This document shows, in pieces, positions 1 through 7,887 of a stretch of DNA of 42,668 bases. The notes beneath the pieces were generated by a model that was given only the letters and a program-made list of their open reading frames with translations, was not told where the DNA came from and searched no databases. The position numbers and the translations under genes were made by a program. This stretch comes from Pseudomonadota bacterium (lineage in GTDB: Bacteria; Myxococcota_A; Polyangia; GCA-2747355): the NCBI GenBank assembly GCA_016711215.1, contig JADJTL010000009.1:1-42668 (forward strand), given 5' to 3'. Every line of letters starts with the position of its first letter. Position 1 is the first letter of the stretch.

Positions 1-1
1 C

Positions 2-667
2 GATTGCGTGACGCCGATCTCCTGCCAGCCGGCTTCGGTCGTCCAGACCCCGCGCGACGTCGCCATCTGCCTCTCGCTCGGCTGCAGCAGCGATCGCGAC
101 TGCCTGGTGACGACCGCCGAGGCTTGCCAGGTCGGTGCTAGCACCTGCGGCGCGGGGGCCGAGTGCCTGCCGGAGCGGGCGGGCAGCGCCACGGGGATCT
201 GCGCGCGCTCGGGTCTCTGCGATGCCGTGTCGGGCCTCTGTGCGCCGCGGCAAGCGGCTGGATCCTTCGCTGCCGGCGCGCGGGTCGGTGACCCCTGTGA
301 CGCCGACGTCGCCTGTGGCGCCGCCATGTTCTGCGCGCTCGAGGTCGACGTCGCCGCGGAGCTTAAGGCCGGCGGGGAGGGTTGCGCGCGCGGGAGCGAG
401 TGCTGCAGCGGTAAATGCCTTCCCACCGGGCGCTGCGGCGCCGGGCACTGCGGCACCTTCGGGCGTAACGGCTACTGCACGATCGAGGGCTGCGCCTTCG
501 CCTCGTTGAGCGACTACGCCTGTCCGCCAGGTTCCGCCTGCAACGGCCTCTATCCCGCAGGCTGGTGCCAGCGGACCTGTGACCCGCGCGAGCCCGACGA
601 CTGTCGGCCCAAGGGGCCGACCGCTATGGCGACTATGAGTGCCGCGCCTGGAATCGCGTCGCCTTGA
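2..667 (+). CDS. Cys-rich secreted protein, 5'-truncated, frameshifted at 3' end
   Basis: The frame is open from the first base of the window, so the start and any signal peptide lie upstream. The visible part is rich in Cys pairs and short CxxxxxC and GxxC modules, such as GCARGSECCSGKC and ACPPGSACNG, typical of disulfide-rich exported proteins of myxobacteria. No enzyme motif was seen. The last true residues are probably near CDPREPDDCRPKG. After that the frame runs through a low-quality tail to a stop at 665-667, while the neighbouring frame continues with good Cys-rich protein to 885. A single missing G in the G-run at 613-616 would join the two. It resembles the next gene (shared GYCT(I/V)xGC ... 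CPxGSAC ... CDPR order), so the two are tandem paralogues. The function is unknown; export is inferred from the cysteines. Confidence 0.6.
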   Translation, partial: DCVTPISCQPASVVQTPRDVAICLSLGCSSDRDCLVTTAEACQVGASTCGAGAECLPERAGSATGICARSGLCDAVSGLCAPRQAAGSFAAGARVGDPCDADVACGAAMFCALEVDVAAELKAGGEGCARGSECCSGKCLPTGRCGAGHCGTFGRNGYCTIEGCAFASLSDYACPPGSACNGLYPAGWCQRTCDPREPDDCRPKGPTAMATMSAAPGIASP

Positions 668-885
668 CCACGGGCCGTCCCGTGACCTCGGCGCCGGTTT
701 GCGACTTCGGCTGGCGCTTGAGCTGTGCGGCGGTCGCCGAGCTCGGGTTCAGCTGTGAGCAGCTCGGGCTGCCCGGCAATCCGACCGCGATGGTCTGTCG
801 CGCCGCGGATGGGGAAGCGACCGCCGACGCCGCTGCCGCGACGGGCGACTGCTTCGATCGGACGGCGTCGGGGCCCCTGCCGTGA
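619..885 (+). pseudogene. Continuation of the Cys-rich protein in another frame
   Basis: This frame is open from 583, after a TGA at 580-582. From about 619 it reads as plausible protein (DRYGDYECRAWNRVALTTG, then APVCDFGWRLSC and CFDRTASGPLP) up to the TGA at 883-885. It has no start of its own with a ribosome binding site. Its Cys spacing continues that of the preceding reading frame. The stop overlaps the GTG of the next lipoprotein gene (GTGA, 882-885), the arrangement expected of an intact operon. I infer a single-base deletion, or a sequencing error, in the homopolymer at 613-616. Programmed frameshifting is less likely because no slippery heptamer is obvious. Confidence 0.5.
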
Positions 886-1865
886 CGCGCACGGAAGCAG
901 GTTCGACGACGCAGGCGTCGCCCACCCTGGCGGGGCCGGGGGCGCATCCCCGTCGGCTCTTGGGCTTGGTCCTCGCCTGCAGGCTGCTGGCTGGCTGCGC
1001 TTCGGCCGCGGGGACGCCACCGGTCGACGCGGGGACGCGCCTCGACGCGGTGCGCCTCCCTGACCTGGCGCTCGGCGACAGTGCGCTCTCGGGCGTGGTG
1101 GGCAGCGCCTGCGGGGGTGACGCGGGAGCTTGTCCGCGCCAGGCGATCTGCCTGCGCATCGCCGATTCGGCGACCAGCGTCTGCGGGTTGCCGGGTTGCA
1201 CGCGAGACGACGTGACGACGGCGCGCCGCGAGGACAACTGCCCGACGCAGACGGCCTGCACCGCGGTCACCGCCTCCCAGACGACCCTCGCCACGACCGC
1301 ATGCCTGCCGGCCTGTAGCCCCGTTGGCGGCGCCCCCTGCGCGTTGCGCGCGCTGAGCTGCGATCCACTCTCGGTGCTGCGCACGGGCACCGCGGCGGTC
1401 TGTGACACCGCGCGCTGCAGCGTCGACGCCGACTGCGGCGACCACAGCGCCCAAACCCCCGATGTGCGCTGCGACGCCGACGCGGGCGTTTGTAGAAACC
1501 TTGGCCGCGTCACCACGGCAGTCGGGGCGGCCTGCAGCGGGCCGAGCGACTGCGGCGCCGGGCAGCATTGCTTGACCGAATGGCCGCGTGCTGCTGCCGC
1601 GATGGCGCCTGTGCCGGGTGGCTATTGCACGGTCGTCGGCTGCCGGTGGGGAGGCGCTTGGCGCTGTCCGAGCGGCAGCGCCTGCTTCAGTCTGGGTGGC
1701 GGCAGCGGCGGTCTGAGCGCCTGTTTGGCTGGCGGTTGCGATCCCCGCGCCGACGCGGCGCGCGACGGCTGCCGGGACGATACGCCGGCGCAGCCCTACC
1801 TCTGCTTTGCTGTCGGGCCGACGAGCGCGTGTTGGCTCGACCCTGCTGCCCCGCAGGCGCTCTAA
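882..1865 (+). CDS. Cys-rich lipoprotein of unknown function
   Basis: The predicted product has 327 residues. A hydrophobic stretch ends in a lipobox LLAGC, so C39 is the likely lipidated residue. A linker follows, rich in Asp, Ala and Arg (VDAGTRLDAVRLPDLALGD), and then a Cys-rich body with repeated CxxDxDCG-like and CxxGxxC units. The C-terminal section (GYCTVVGC, RCPSGSACF, GGCDPRADAARDGC) matches the upstream gene in order and spacing. The GTG start at 882 overlaps the upstream stop by four bases, which suggests translational coupling. The protein should sit in the outer membrane or on the cell surface. The family is not recognised; the linker motif LPDLAL recurs in the lipoprotein at 35718. 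Confidence 0.75.
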   Translation: MTRTEAGSTTQASPTLAGPGAHPRRLLGLVLACRLLAGCASAAGTPPVDAGTRLDAVRLPDLALGDSALSGVVGSACGGDAGACPRQAICLRIADSATSVCGLPGCTRDDVTTARREDNCPTQTACTAVTASQTTLATTACLPACSPVGGAPCALRALSCDPLSVLRTGTAAVCDTARCSVDADCGDHSAQTPDVRCDADAGVCRNLGRVTTAVGAACSGPSDCGAGQHCLTEWPRAAAAMAPVPGGYCTVVGCRWGGAWRCPSGSACFSLGGGSGGLSACLAGGCDPRADAARDGCRDDTPAQPYLCFAVGPTSACWLDPAAPQAL

Positions 1866-1905
1866 CGCTCTAGCGTTCTGACGCTCGCTCTAGCACGCTG
1901 ACCGC
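1858..1905 (+). repeat. Short imperfect tandem repeat across a stop codon
   Basis: The motif CGCTCTARC occurs at 1858, 1866 and 1886; the last two head imperfect 20-bp copies (1866-1885 and 1886-1905). The TAA stop of the upstream lipoprotein (1863-1865) lies in the first copy. AACGC and GCGTT (1864-1877) can also form a small hairpin. The block lies between two convergent genes and could help termination, but there is no T-tract. Confidence 0.5.
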
Positions 1906-1933
1906 CCGCCTCGTGGCCGGGGTCGGGTGCGCT

Positions 1934-3619
1934 TCAGAAGCGTTGAGCTTCGTCGTCCGCTGCCTCCGCGGCGCCGGGTGAGGTCTGCGGCGGCGGATCG
2001 ATCACCGGTTCCACGGGCGGGGGCGGTGCTGTGCCCGCTGGATCGGGACCCAGCGGGCCGACGGTCAGCGGCGGCGCTGAGCGCGGCCCACCGGCGTCTG
2101 GCGCGGAGGGCAGTGCGGTTGGCAGCGCGGTGGGCAGCGCGGGTCGCGGCAGGGGCGGTGGCACGGCGGGCGGCGTAGTGGGCAGCACGGCGGCCAGGGC
2201 AGCGCTTCGGGCCGAGCCCCGGGCGGCGCGCGCTAGCGCCGCGGGCGGCGCCGTCCGGGGGTGCCGGCGCCTCGCGCCTGGCGCGGGCGGGTGCCCGGTC
2301 TGGGGGCTGCTCGCCGCCGGCTGCGGCGCGGGCGCTGGCGTGCCGAGACGGTGAGCGTCCTCGGCGCCGACTCGCCGCTCATCGGGCCCGCCGACTCCGT
2401 CTGGCGCGCCAGGCGCGGGCGGCAGCGCCGCAGCGGCGGTTGTTTCGAGGGGCGGCGCCGCGCGAGCCGTGCGCGAGGTCGCCGGCGCGAGCGCTGTCCG
2501 GCCGATCACGCGGATCGCGAGCGCGCCGACGGTGACGCCGAGCGCGGCGGCCAGCACCAGGCTTGCGCCCCAGGTCGACCGTCGCAGCGTGATCCGCCGG
2601 GGGTCGGTCGGCGAGGGGGCCAGCGCGGGGATCGCGCGCGGCGCGGCCGGCGCTGCCGCGGTGGCTCCCCCCGTCTCGAGCGCGAGCAGCGCATCATGCA
2701 GGGCGGCGGCGGTCGGCCAGCGTTGCGCCCGCTCCTTGCACAGGGCACGCAAAACCAACGCCTCGAGCTCGGCGGAGAGGTGCGGCGCCAGATCACGCGG
2801 ACGCGGAGGGGGTTGCTGGAGATGCTGCAACAAGACCTCCATGCCGTTCGGGTTCGGGAAGGGCAGGCTGCCGGTCAGCATCAAGAAGAGAATGACGCCC
2901 AGGGCGTAGAGATCGGCGCGGGCGTCGACGTCGGCGCCCGCGGCCTGCTCGGGCGCCAGATAGTGCGGCGTGCCGAAGATCGCTCCGGTCTGCGTCAGCT
3001 GGCTCTCGTCGCCGTCACAGACGATCTTGGCGATGCCGAAGTCGACCACCTTGACGCAGTCGCCGCCGCTGCCCCGTCGCTGCAAGAGGATGTTTGCGGG
3101 CTTGAGATCGCGGTGCACGATCTCGTGCCCATGCGCCTCGACCAGGGCCGAGGCGATCTGCCGCGCGATGGCCAGCGCGCGCGCGACGGGTAGCGCGCCC
3201 TGCTGCTGACAGAGCCGCGCCAAGCTCTCGCCGGCGACGTACTCCATCACGATGAAGGGCAGCCGCTGCGTCGTTTCACCGATGGCGTGCACGACGACGA
3301 TGTTCGGATGCGAGAGCCGGGCCGCGGCCCGGGCCTCGCGGTAGAAGCGGCGCACGAGCCCGGGCGTCGCTAGCAGCTCGCGCCGCAGCAGCTTGACCGC
3401 GACCTCGCGCTCCATCTGGCTTTGCCAGGCGCGGAAGACAGTGCCCATCGCTCCCGAGCCGCAGGCTTCGCGCAACTCGAGCTGTCCAACCAGCACGGAG
3501 CCAACGCCCAGCGCGTCAGCGCCCGGCGGCGCGGGCTGGCCGCCCAGCCGGGCACCATCGCGGAGGCAGAAGCTCACCTCATCGGCGTACTCGCTGCCGC
3601 AGTGCGTACAGAGCTGCAC
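1934..3619 (-). CDS. Transmembrane Ser/Thr protein kinase with N-terminal zinc ribbon
   Basis: The product has 561 residues. A short zinc-ribbon-like motif (C4xxC7 and C18) precedes a complete Hanks-type kinase domain at about 45-315: glycine loop GSGAMG (54-59), Lys76 in VAVK, Glu95 of helix C, catalytic loop HRDLKPAN (169-176), DFG (193-195) and GTPHYLAPE. All key residues are present, so it should be active on protein Ser/Thr. A single membrane segment lies near 349-373, followed by a Pro/Ala-rich tail outside the cytoplasm with no recognisable ligand-binding domain. The ATG at 3619 has AGGTGA five bases upstream and lies 15 bases after the stop of the next kinase, so the two are cotranscribed. 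Substrates are unknown. Confidence 0.9.
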   Translation of the reverse strand: MQLCTHCGSEYADEVSFCLRDGARLGGQPAPPGADALGVGSVLVGQLELREACGSGAMGTVFRAWQSQMEREVAVKLLRRELLATPGLVRRFYREARAAARLSHPNIVVVHAIGETTQRLPFIVMEYVAGESLARLCQQQGALPVARALAIARQIASALVEAHGHEIVHRDLKPANILLQRRGSGGDCVKVVDFGIAKIVCDGDESQLTQTGAIFGTPHYLAPEQAAGADVDARADLYALGVILFLMLTGSLPFPNPNGMEVLLQHLQQPPPRPRDLAPHLSAELEALVLRALCKERAQRWPTAAALHDALLALETGGATAAAPAAPRAIPALAPSPTDPRRITLRRSTWGASLVLAAALGVTVGALAIRVIGRTALAPATSRTARAAPPLETTAAAALPPAPGAPDGVGGPDERRVGAEDAHRLGTPAPAPQPAASSPQTGHPPAPGARRRHPRTAPPAALARAARGSARSAALAAVLPTTPPAVPPPLPRPALPTALPTALPSAPDAGGPRSAPPLTVGPLGPDPAGTAPPPPVEPVIDPPPQTSPGAAEAADDEAQRF

Positions 3620-3634
3620 GTGATCACCTCGTGC

Positions 3635-5377
3635 TCAGCGCCTGCGGGGCAGGTCGAACGCGCCGCCCTGCGGGCCGGGATCCAAGAGGCCGAGGCTAAG
3701 CATTTCGCGGCCTGGCGGCGCGGCGAACGCCACGATTGGCCCCGTCGCGCCGGCCGTGGTCCACAGCGGTCGCACCCGCACCCCGCTGCTGCCCCGACGC
3801 AGATAGAGCCAACGCTCTGCGCCCGGCACCGCCGCACCGTCGCGGGTGATCGCCACCTCCACCGCGAAGAGCGTCGTGGCGGTCCCAGGACCGCGGGGCG
3901 CGCTCGTCTTAGCATCCGCGAGCACGCGCCGCACGGCTACGCGCCAGGCGCCGGTGGCGGCCGAAAAGCGCTGCGCGCCCGCTGTCGGCGACGGTGCTGC
4001 CGACGGGAGGTCTCCCCGCTGCGCAGGGCGCTGACTGCCGATCCAGAGGCCAGCGCCCACGCCGAGCAGCGCCGCGCTCAGCGCCAGGGCCGTCTTGCGC
4101 CACCCACCGCCCCGCGGTACCGCCCGGCGGAACGAGGCCAGGCTCGTGCTGAAATGCCCCGACGGCGCGCTCGGCGCGTCGAGCAGCAGTGTCGGCGCCT
4201 GGGGATCGGGTCGCGAGAGCGCCCAGGGGGCCTCCGACGGCGCTACGGGCGGCGCCTGAGGTCCGGCGTCCTGGGCCGCCTTCGTCGCCGCGGGGGCGGT
4301 GGTGCGGATCGAGTGCGCGGGCGACGAGCGCAGCGTCGCGCCAGGGTCGTCGAGCGACACCGCTGAGCTTGTCGCGGGCGGGGCGAGGGTTTGGACGAGC
4401 CGTCCGAGCGCTTCGGCGCCGTAGCCAGGGGCCTCCGCGCGGAGCACCTCTTCGAGGGCTGCCGCCAGCACCAGGCCATCGGCCTGGCGCTGCTCCGGAT
4501 GGCGCTCGAGCGCCTGGCTCAGAATCGCCAGCAGGGCCGGTGGACAGTCCGGCAGCGCCTCGCGTGGTTGAGGGATCGGCGCGCCCGCCACCTGCCGCAG
4601 AATCTGCTCCGCGCTGGAGCCCGCGAAGAGCGGGCGCCCTGCGAGCATTTCGAAGAGGACGACCGCTGCCGAGAAGACGTCGCTGCGCGCATCGACCACC
4701 GCCCCGCGGGCCTGTTCTGGGGACATGTAGCGGCAGCGCCCGATGACCACCCCCGAGCGCGTTCGCACGGCCTTCTCGGCTGCTTGCGCGATCCCGAAGT
4801 CGGTGACCTTGACGCTGCCGTCGCGCGCCACCAGTACGTTCTGTGGACTGACGTCGCGGTGGACGACGGGTGCCGGTCGACCCTCGACGCTGCGCCGATG
4901 CGCCGCCCCCAGTCCCTGCGCCATCGCCACCGCGATCAGCAGCGCGGCGGGGCGTGGCAGCGGCGTCTCGCGCTGGGCGGCGGCTGCCAGCAGCGCGGCC
5001 AGGTCCGCGCCGTCGACAAACTCCATCACCAAATAGTGCTCGCTGCCGAGCTCGCCGTAGTCGAGCACGCGAACGATGTTCGGATGGTCGAGGGTCCGGG
5101 CGATGCGTGCCTCGCTGATGAAGCGCGCGACAAACTCGCTGTCGGAGGCGAGCTCGGGCAGGATGCGCTTGAGGGCCACCGGGGGGCTGCCCGGCGCCGC
5201 GTCGCGACGCAGGGCGCGATAGACCTGCCCCATGCCGCCACCGGCCAGCCGATCGAGCAGAGCGAAGTCGCCGAAGACGCGCGGCACCGGAGCGGCGTCG
5301 AGGTCATCGGGCGCGTCACAGCGGCCGACTGCCGTCGGGCTGGCGCTGCCCTCGCTGCCCAATCCAAGCGTGCTCAT
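3635..5377 (-). CDS. Transmembrane Ser/Thr protein kinase (HRDVSPQN type)
   Basis: The product has 580 residues. The kinase domain spans about 36-312: glycine loop GGGMG (46-50), Lys70 (VALK), Glu89, catalytic loop HRDVSPQN (173-180), DFG (193-195) and RYMSPEQ. The catalytic-loop Lys that usually follows Asp by two is Ser here. This variant is common in myxobacterial kinases and does not by itself mean inactivity. A Pro/Ala-rich linker leads to a membrane segment near 430-447 and an external domain of about 130 residues (VRRVLADAKTSAPRG..., ending near FDLPRRR) of unknown fold that may sense a signal. The start codon lies in the second half of a 17-bp tandem duplication and is preceded by a six-codon upstream ORF. 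It follows the HEAT-like gene by 60 bases. Confidence 0.88.
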   Translation of the reverse strand: MSTLGLGSEGSASPTAVGRCDAPDDLDAAPVPRVFGDFALLDRLAGGGMGQVYRALRRDAAPGSPPVALKRILPELASDSEFVARFISEARIARTLDHPNIVRVLDYGELGSEHYLVMEFVDGADLAALLAAAAQRETPLPRPAALLIAVAMAQGLGAAHRRSVEGRPAPVVHRDVSPQNVLVARDGSVKVTDFGIAQAAEKAVRTRSGVVIGRCRYMSPEQARGAVVDARSDVFSAAVVLFEMLAGRPLFAGSSAEQILRQVAGAPIPQPREALPDCPPALLAILSQALERHPEQRQADGLVLAAALEEVLRAEAPGYGAEALGRLVQTLAPPATSSAVSLDDPGATLRSSPAHSIRTTAPAATKAAQDAGPQAPPVAPSEAPWALSRPDPQAPTLLLDAPSAPSGHFSTSLASFRRAVPRGGGWRKTALALSAALLGVGAGLWIGSQRPAQRGDLPSAAPSPTAGAQRFSAATGAWRVAVRRVLADAKTSAPRGPGTATTLFAVEVAITRDGAAVPGAERWLYLRRGSSGVRVRPLWTTAGATGPIVAFAAPPGREMLSLGLLDPGPQGGAFDLPRRR

Positions 5378-5397
5378 CGTCCAATCGTGCTCATCGA
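5364..5397 (-). repeat. 17-bp tandem duplication over a kinase start codon
   Basis: Positions 5364-5380 and 5381-5397 are adjacent copies that agree at 15 of 17 bases. On the minus strand each copy contains ATGAGCACG, so the start region of the kinase gene has been duplicated out of frame. Confidence 0.85.
5374..5394 (-). promoter_or_regulatory. Six-codon upstream ORF (MSTIGR) overlapping the kinase start
   Basis: Reading the minus strand from 5394 gives ATG, AGC, ACG, ATT, GGA, CGA and TGA. The TGA (5376-5374) overlaps the kinase ATG (5377-5375) as ATGA, an arrangement that allows termination-reinitiation. No clear ribosome binding site precedes either ATG, so regulatory use is an inference. 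Confidence 0.4.
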
Positions 5398-5437
5398 AGG
5401 GGCTGCGTCATCGGGCGCGTCCTTTGCTGACGGTGCT

Positions 5438-6100
5438 TCAGCGCGCCGCAGCGGGACCGTGCGCCTTGCGTGTCGGTGCCGCCCGCGCGGCTTTGAGCAA
5501 CTGCCGCTCGAGCTTCACGCGGGCGGTAGCCTCCAGCTCGGCGATCCGCGGCGCCAGCTCGCGCTGCAGCCGCTTGACCCCGTCCTCGGATCCGGCGCAG
5601 CCGGGCGCCAGGGCGGCGACCCACCTGGCGAGGTCGATCGCGGGCGCGCCCTGCAGTACGCGGATGGTCGGGCCCAAGAGCTTGCCGCGATAGTTCGGCC
5701 CCTGAGCACAGAGGGCGGCCAGCACCTTGAGCGCGGCAAGGCCGAGCGTGCCCCGCGCCTGCGCCCGCTCGAGCAGGTAGTCGCGCTCGGCAAAGACCTG
5801 CGCCGCAGCGGCTGGCACGAGCGCAGCAACGCCCTCGAAGCCGAGCTTGGCCAGCGTTGGCGCCGGCTGCCGACTGGTCTCGATCAGGTCCTTGCAGAAC
5901 TCTGCCGCCAGCTCGGGGCGGCGCTGGGCCACCGCCAGGAAGAGCCGCGCCGCCGCCAGGCGGGCGTGGGGCAGCCCGCTGCGCAGGCACTCCGAGACAG
6001 TGTGGAGCAATGCAGGCGTGCGCCAGCAGCGCTCGATCAGCTCGGCCGTGGGAGCGCCACCGCCCAGCGCAGCGAGCTCGTCGAGCATCGTCCCGTTCAC
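5438..6100 (-). CDS. HEAT-repeat-like alpha-helical protein
   Basis: The product has 220 residues and no signal peptide or membrane segment. It is built of amphipathic helices rich in Ala and Leu (ARLAAARLFLAVAQ, LGLAALKVLAALCAQ), as in HEAT/ARM-type solenoid scaffolds. It has a central conserved-looking YRGKLLGPTIRVLQG and a basic C-terminal tail. The start is either GTG at 6100 or ATG at 6088; neither has a strong ribosome binding site. It lies just upstream of two membrane kinases on the same strand, so an adaptor or substrate role is possible but unproven. No enzymatic motif was seen. Confidence 0.65.
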   Translation of the reverse strand: MNGTMLDELAALGGGAPTAELIERCWRTPALLHTVSECLRSGLPHARLAAARLFLAVAQRRPELAAEFCKDLIETSRQPAPTLAKLGFEGVAALVPAAAAQVFAERDYLLERAQARGTLGLAALKVLAALCAQGPNYRGKLLGPTIRVLQGAPAIDLARWVAALAPGCAGSEDGVKRLQRELAPRIAELEATARVKLERQLLKAARAAPTRKAHGPAAAR

Positions 6101-6164
6101 GCCCTACCCCCGCTTTCAGCGCGACCCACCGCAGACTAGCCCAGCTCCCGCGCCGGGCCAAGCG

Positions 6165-6202
6165 GCCGCCTCGACGGCCGCCCTCGATGGCCGCTCTCGA
6201 TG
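6165..6202 (-). repeat. Imperfect 12-13 bp tandem repeat, three copies
   Basis: Three adjacent units, GCCGCCTCGACG (6165-6176), GCCGCCCTCGATG (6177-6189) and GCCGCTCTCGATG (6190-6202), fill part of the 116-bp gap between the membrane protein gene and the HEAT-like gene. Confidence 0.65.
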
Positions 6203-6216
6203 GGGCTGTGCCGCGC

Positions 6217-6822
6217 TCAGCGGCGCCGCAGCCAGCGGTAGGCGGCTTCGAGCGCGTAGGCCGTCGCCGCCAGGCCGAAGAGGCCGAGCACCGTGAAGAG
6301 GTTGACGTCGAGGCCGATCAGGCGCCAGAAGGGCGCCGCGCTATGCAGCGCCAGGACGATCGCCGCGGCCGCGGCGATCGTCGCCAGCCAGCCGCGGACC
6401 CCACGCGCTACCGTGGTCTCGACCTGTTGCGCCAGACCGTGGGTGCCCCAGAGCAGCGCCAAGAGCGCCCAGGCGACGCTGCCGCTGGCGACCGTTACGC
6501 GCTGCCAGTCGATCGCGGGCGGGCTCGTCGCCGTGCCCCGTGCCGCCATCAGCGCGGTGGCTCGCCCGAGGGCAGCGCCACCGGCCAGCAGCAGCGCGGC
6601 CCAGCAGCTCCAGGCGGCGGGGGCCCACGACCGCAGCGCCAGGCCGAGCGCGAGGGCCGTCGCGACCCCCAGGCTGGCCCCGAGGGCCCAGAGCGCGACG
6701 ACCCAGCCGGGACCCTCGAGAAAGCGCGCGAGCGTCAGCGCGAGCAGGCCAGCCAGCAGGCTGACGACCCAGGCGCCCCACAGCGGCCGACTGGCGCTGG
6801 GCGGCGGCGGCGCGGTCCTCAC
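6217..6822 (-). CDS. Small polytopic membrane protein
   Basis: The product has 201 residues and about five or six hydrophobic segments (for example WVVSLLAGLLALTLARFL, WVVALWALGASLGVATALAL, WCWAALLLAGG-like, GSVAWALLALLWG, WLATIAAAAAIVLAL and LFTVLGLFGLAATAYAL), ending in a basic YRWLRRR. I chose the GTG at 6822 because it overlaps the amidotransferase stop as GTGA, although the frame stays open further upstream. No transporter or enzyme family is recognised. The overlap says it is translated with the glutamine amidotransferase gene. Confidence 0.7.
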   Translation of the reverse strand: MRTAPPPPSASRPLWGAWVVSLLAGLLALTLARFLEGPGWVVALWALGASLGVATALALGLALRSWAPAAWSCWAALLLAGGAALGRATALMAARGTATSPPAIDWQRVTVASGSVAWALLALLWGTHGLAQQVETTVARGVRGWLATIAAAAAIVLALHSAAPFWRLIGLDVNLFTVLGLFGLAATAYALEAAYRWLRRR

Positions 6823-7646
6823 CCTTCCGCAGAGGCATCGAGCTTGCCTGCGCATTGCTCGATGTTGAGCGTCGGATCGACGCAGATGAGCGCGTGATCG
6901 TCCACGGCCTCCCAGCCGGCGCCCGCCAGCTCGCGACCGGCGACGATCAGCACCGACTTGAGATGGGGGTAGCTCAAGGACCGCCCATCGACATCGTGGC
7001 CGACGTTCGGAAACCCGCTCTTTCGCGCCAGCGCCAGCGGCAGCCCGCGACGCGTGGCCAACACGACCTTGCCATTGGTCGCGAGGCAACAGAGCTCCCT
7101 CACCGGCCCACCGTGATCACGCTGCAGGCGGTCGAGATAGGCGAGCGCCGAGTTCAGCGCAGCGCTCGCCTGCGGCGCTGGTAGCTGGTCATCGTCGAGG
7201 CGCCCCGCGTCGCTGAGGAAGGCCAGAAAGAGGTGAAAGAGCACCTCGCCCGCACTGACGCCGTGGATGTTGCGGCGCATGAAGTCGGGGATGGCCCGGA
7301 GCAGGGCAGGGAGGATCGCGTCGAGGTGGGGAATCGCGCCGACGTGGCAGAAGGTCCAGTTGTTAAAGCGGAAGGGCTGCGTGTTCTCCATCGCGCGCGG
7401 GTCGGTGCTGGGCCCGGCGACGTGGCCGAGCACCAGGTGGGTGCGCAGGTGCGCCATGCGGCTGCAGAGGTCGAGCGGCTCGGTGCGCAGGCCTTGGGGT
7501 TGTTTCCGCAGCAGCGGTTCACCGGCCTGGTAGTAGCTCCAACCCCATCCCTGCGGTGCGCCACCCTCGATCGTCAGCGAGTCGCGAAAGGCTGCCTGCG
7601 CGGTCGCCGAGAGCCCGGCGTCGTTGCAGAGGAAGGCGAAGCACAT
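6819..7646 (-). CDS. Class II glutamine amidotransferase (YafJ-like)
   Basis: These stand-alone N-terminal-nucleophile amidotransferases hydrolyse glutamine, or an amide of an unknown substrate, with Cys at the mature N-terminus. Starting at 7646 gives Met-Cys-Phe-Ala-Phe, so Met removal exposes Cys2. Further family signs are MAHLRTHLVLGHVA, ENTQPFRFNNWTFCHVGAIPH (the HNG-like block) and a C-terminal stretch giving SVLIVAGREL. The length, 275 residues, is normal for the family. Another ATG lies two codons upstream at 7652, and the ribosome binding site AGGAG is better spaced for that one (7 bases against 13). If 7652 is used, Met-Asn-Met must be removed. It is the first gene of a five-gene minus-strand run, and a good -10 lies near 7731-7736. 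Confidence 0.85.
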   Translation of the reverse strand: MCFAFLCNDAGLSATAQAAFRDSLTIEGGAPQGWGWSYYQAGEPLLRKQPQGLRTEPLDLCSRMAHLRTHLVLGHVAGPSTDPRAMENTQPFRFNNWTFCHVGAIPHLDAILPALLRAIPDFMRRNIHGVSAGEVLFHLFLAFLSDAGRLDDDQLPAPQASAALNSALAYLDRLQRDHGGPVRELCCLATNGKVVLATRRGLPLALARKSGFPNVGHDVDGRSLSYPHLKSVLIVAGRELAGAGWEAVDDHALICVDPTLNIEQCAGKLDASAEG

Positions 7647-7730
7647 GTTCATCGCGGGACTCCTGAGGCCGTCGACGCCAGCCTCGCGCGCGCCGGTGTC
7701 CGGGCGGTTGGCTTGCCGAGGCTCGCGTCG

Positions 7731-7760
7731 ATTATAGCGGGCCGGGCAGGGAGCGACCAA
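7731..7760 (-). promoter_or_regulatory. Sigma70-type promoter for the amidotransferase run
   Basis: On the minus strand, TTGGTC (7760-7755) is followed after 18 bases by a perfect TATAAT (7736-7731). Transcription would start near 7724, about 75 bases upstream of the amidotransferase start. Confidence 0.6.
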
Positions 7761-7824
7761 GGGAGGTCGCCGCCGGCGGGCGGACGGTGCTGCCCGGATC
7801 CCGACGCGCAGGCGCTCGCGAGCC

Positions 7825-7854
7825 TTGACAATTTGCGCTCCGTTCTGGTACCAA
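7825..7854 (+). promoter_or_regulatory. Sigma70-type promoter for the TPR lipoprotein
   Basis: A perfect -35 TTGACA (7825-7830) is followed after 18 bases by TACCAA (7849-7854), a weak -10. The transcript would start about 27 bases before the ATG at 7888. It is divergent from the promoter at 7731-7760. Confidence 0.5.
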
Positions 7855-7887
7855 GCCGAAAATCCAGAGCTTTGTTGGATCGGCAAG

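Noticed and set aside
3948..4034. Second small gene opposite the kinase tail
   Set aside because: Short frames here follow the Pro/Ala-rich kinase tail in antisense and have no ribosome binding site.
4391..6139. A 582-codon plus-strand frame opposite the second kinase and HEAT-like gene
   Set aside because: Composition and position are those of a shadow frame; the opposite strand has full kinase motifs.
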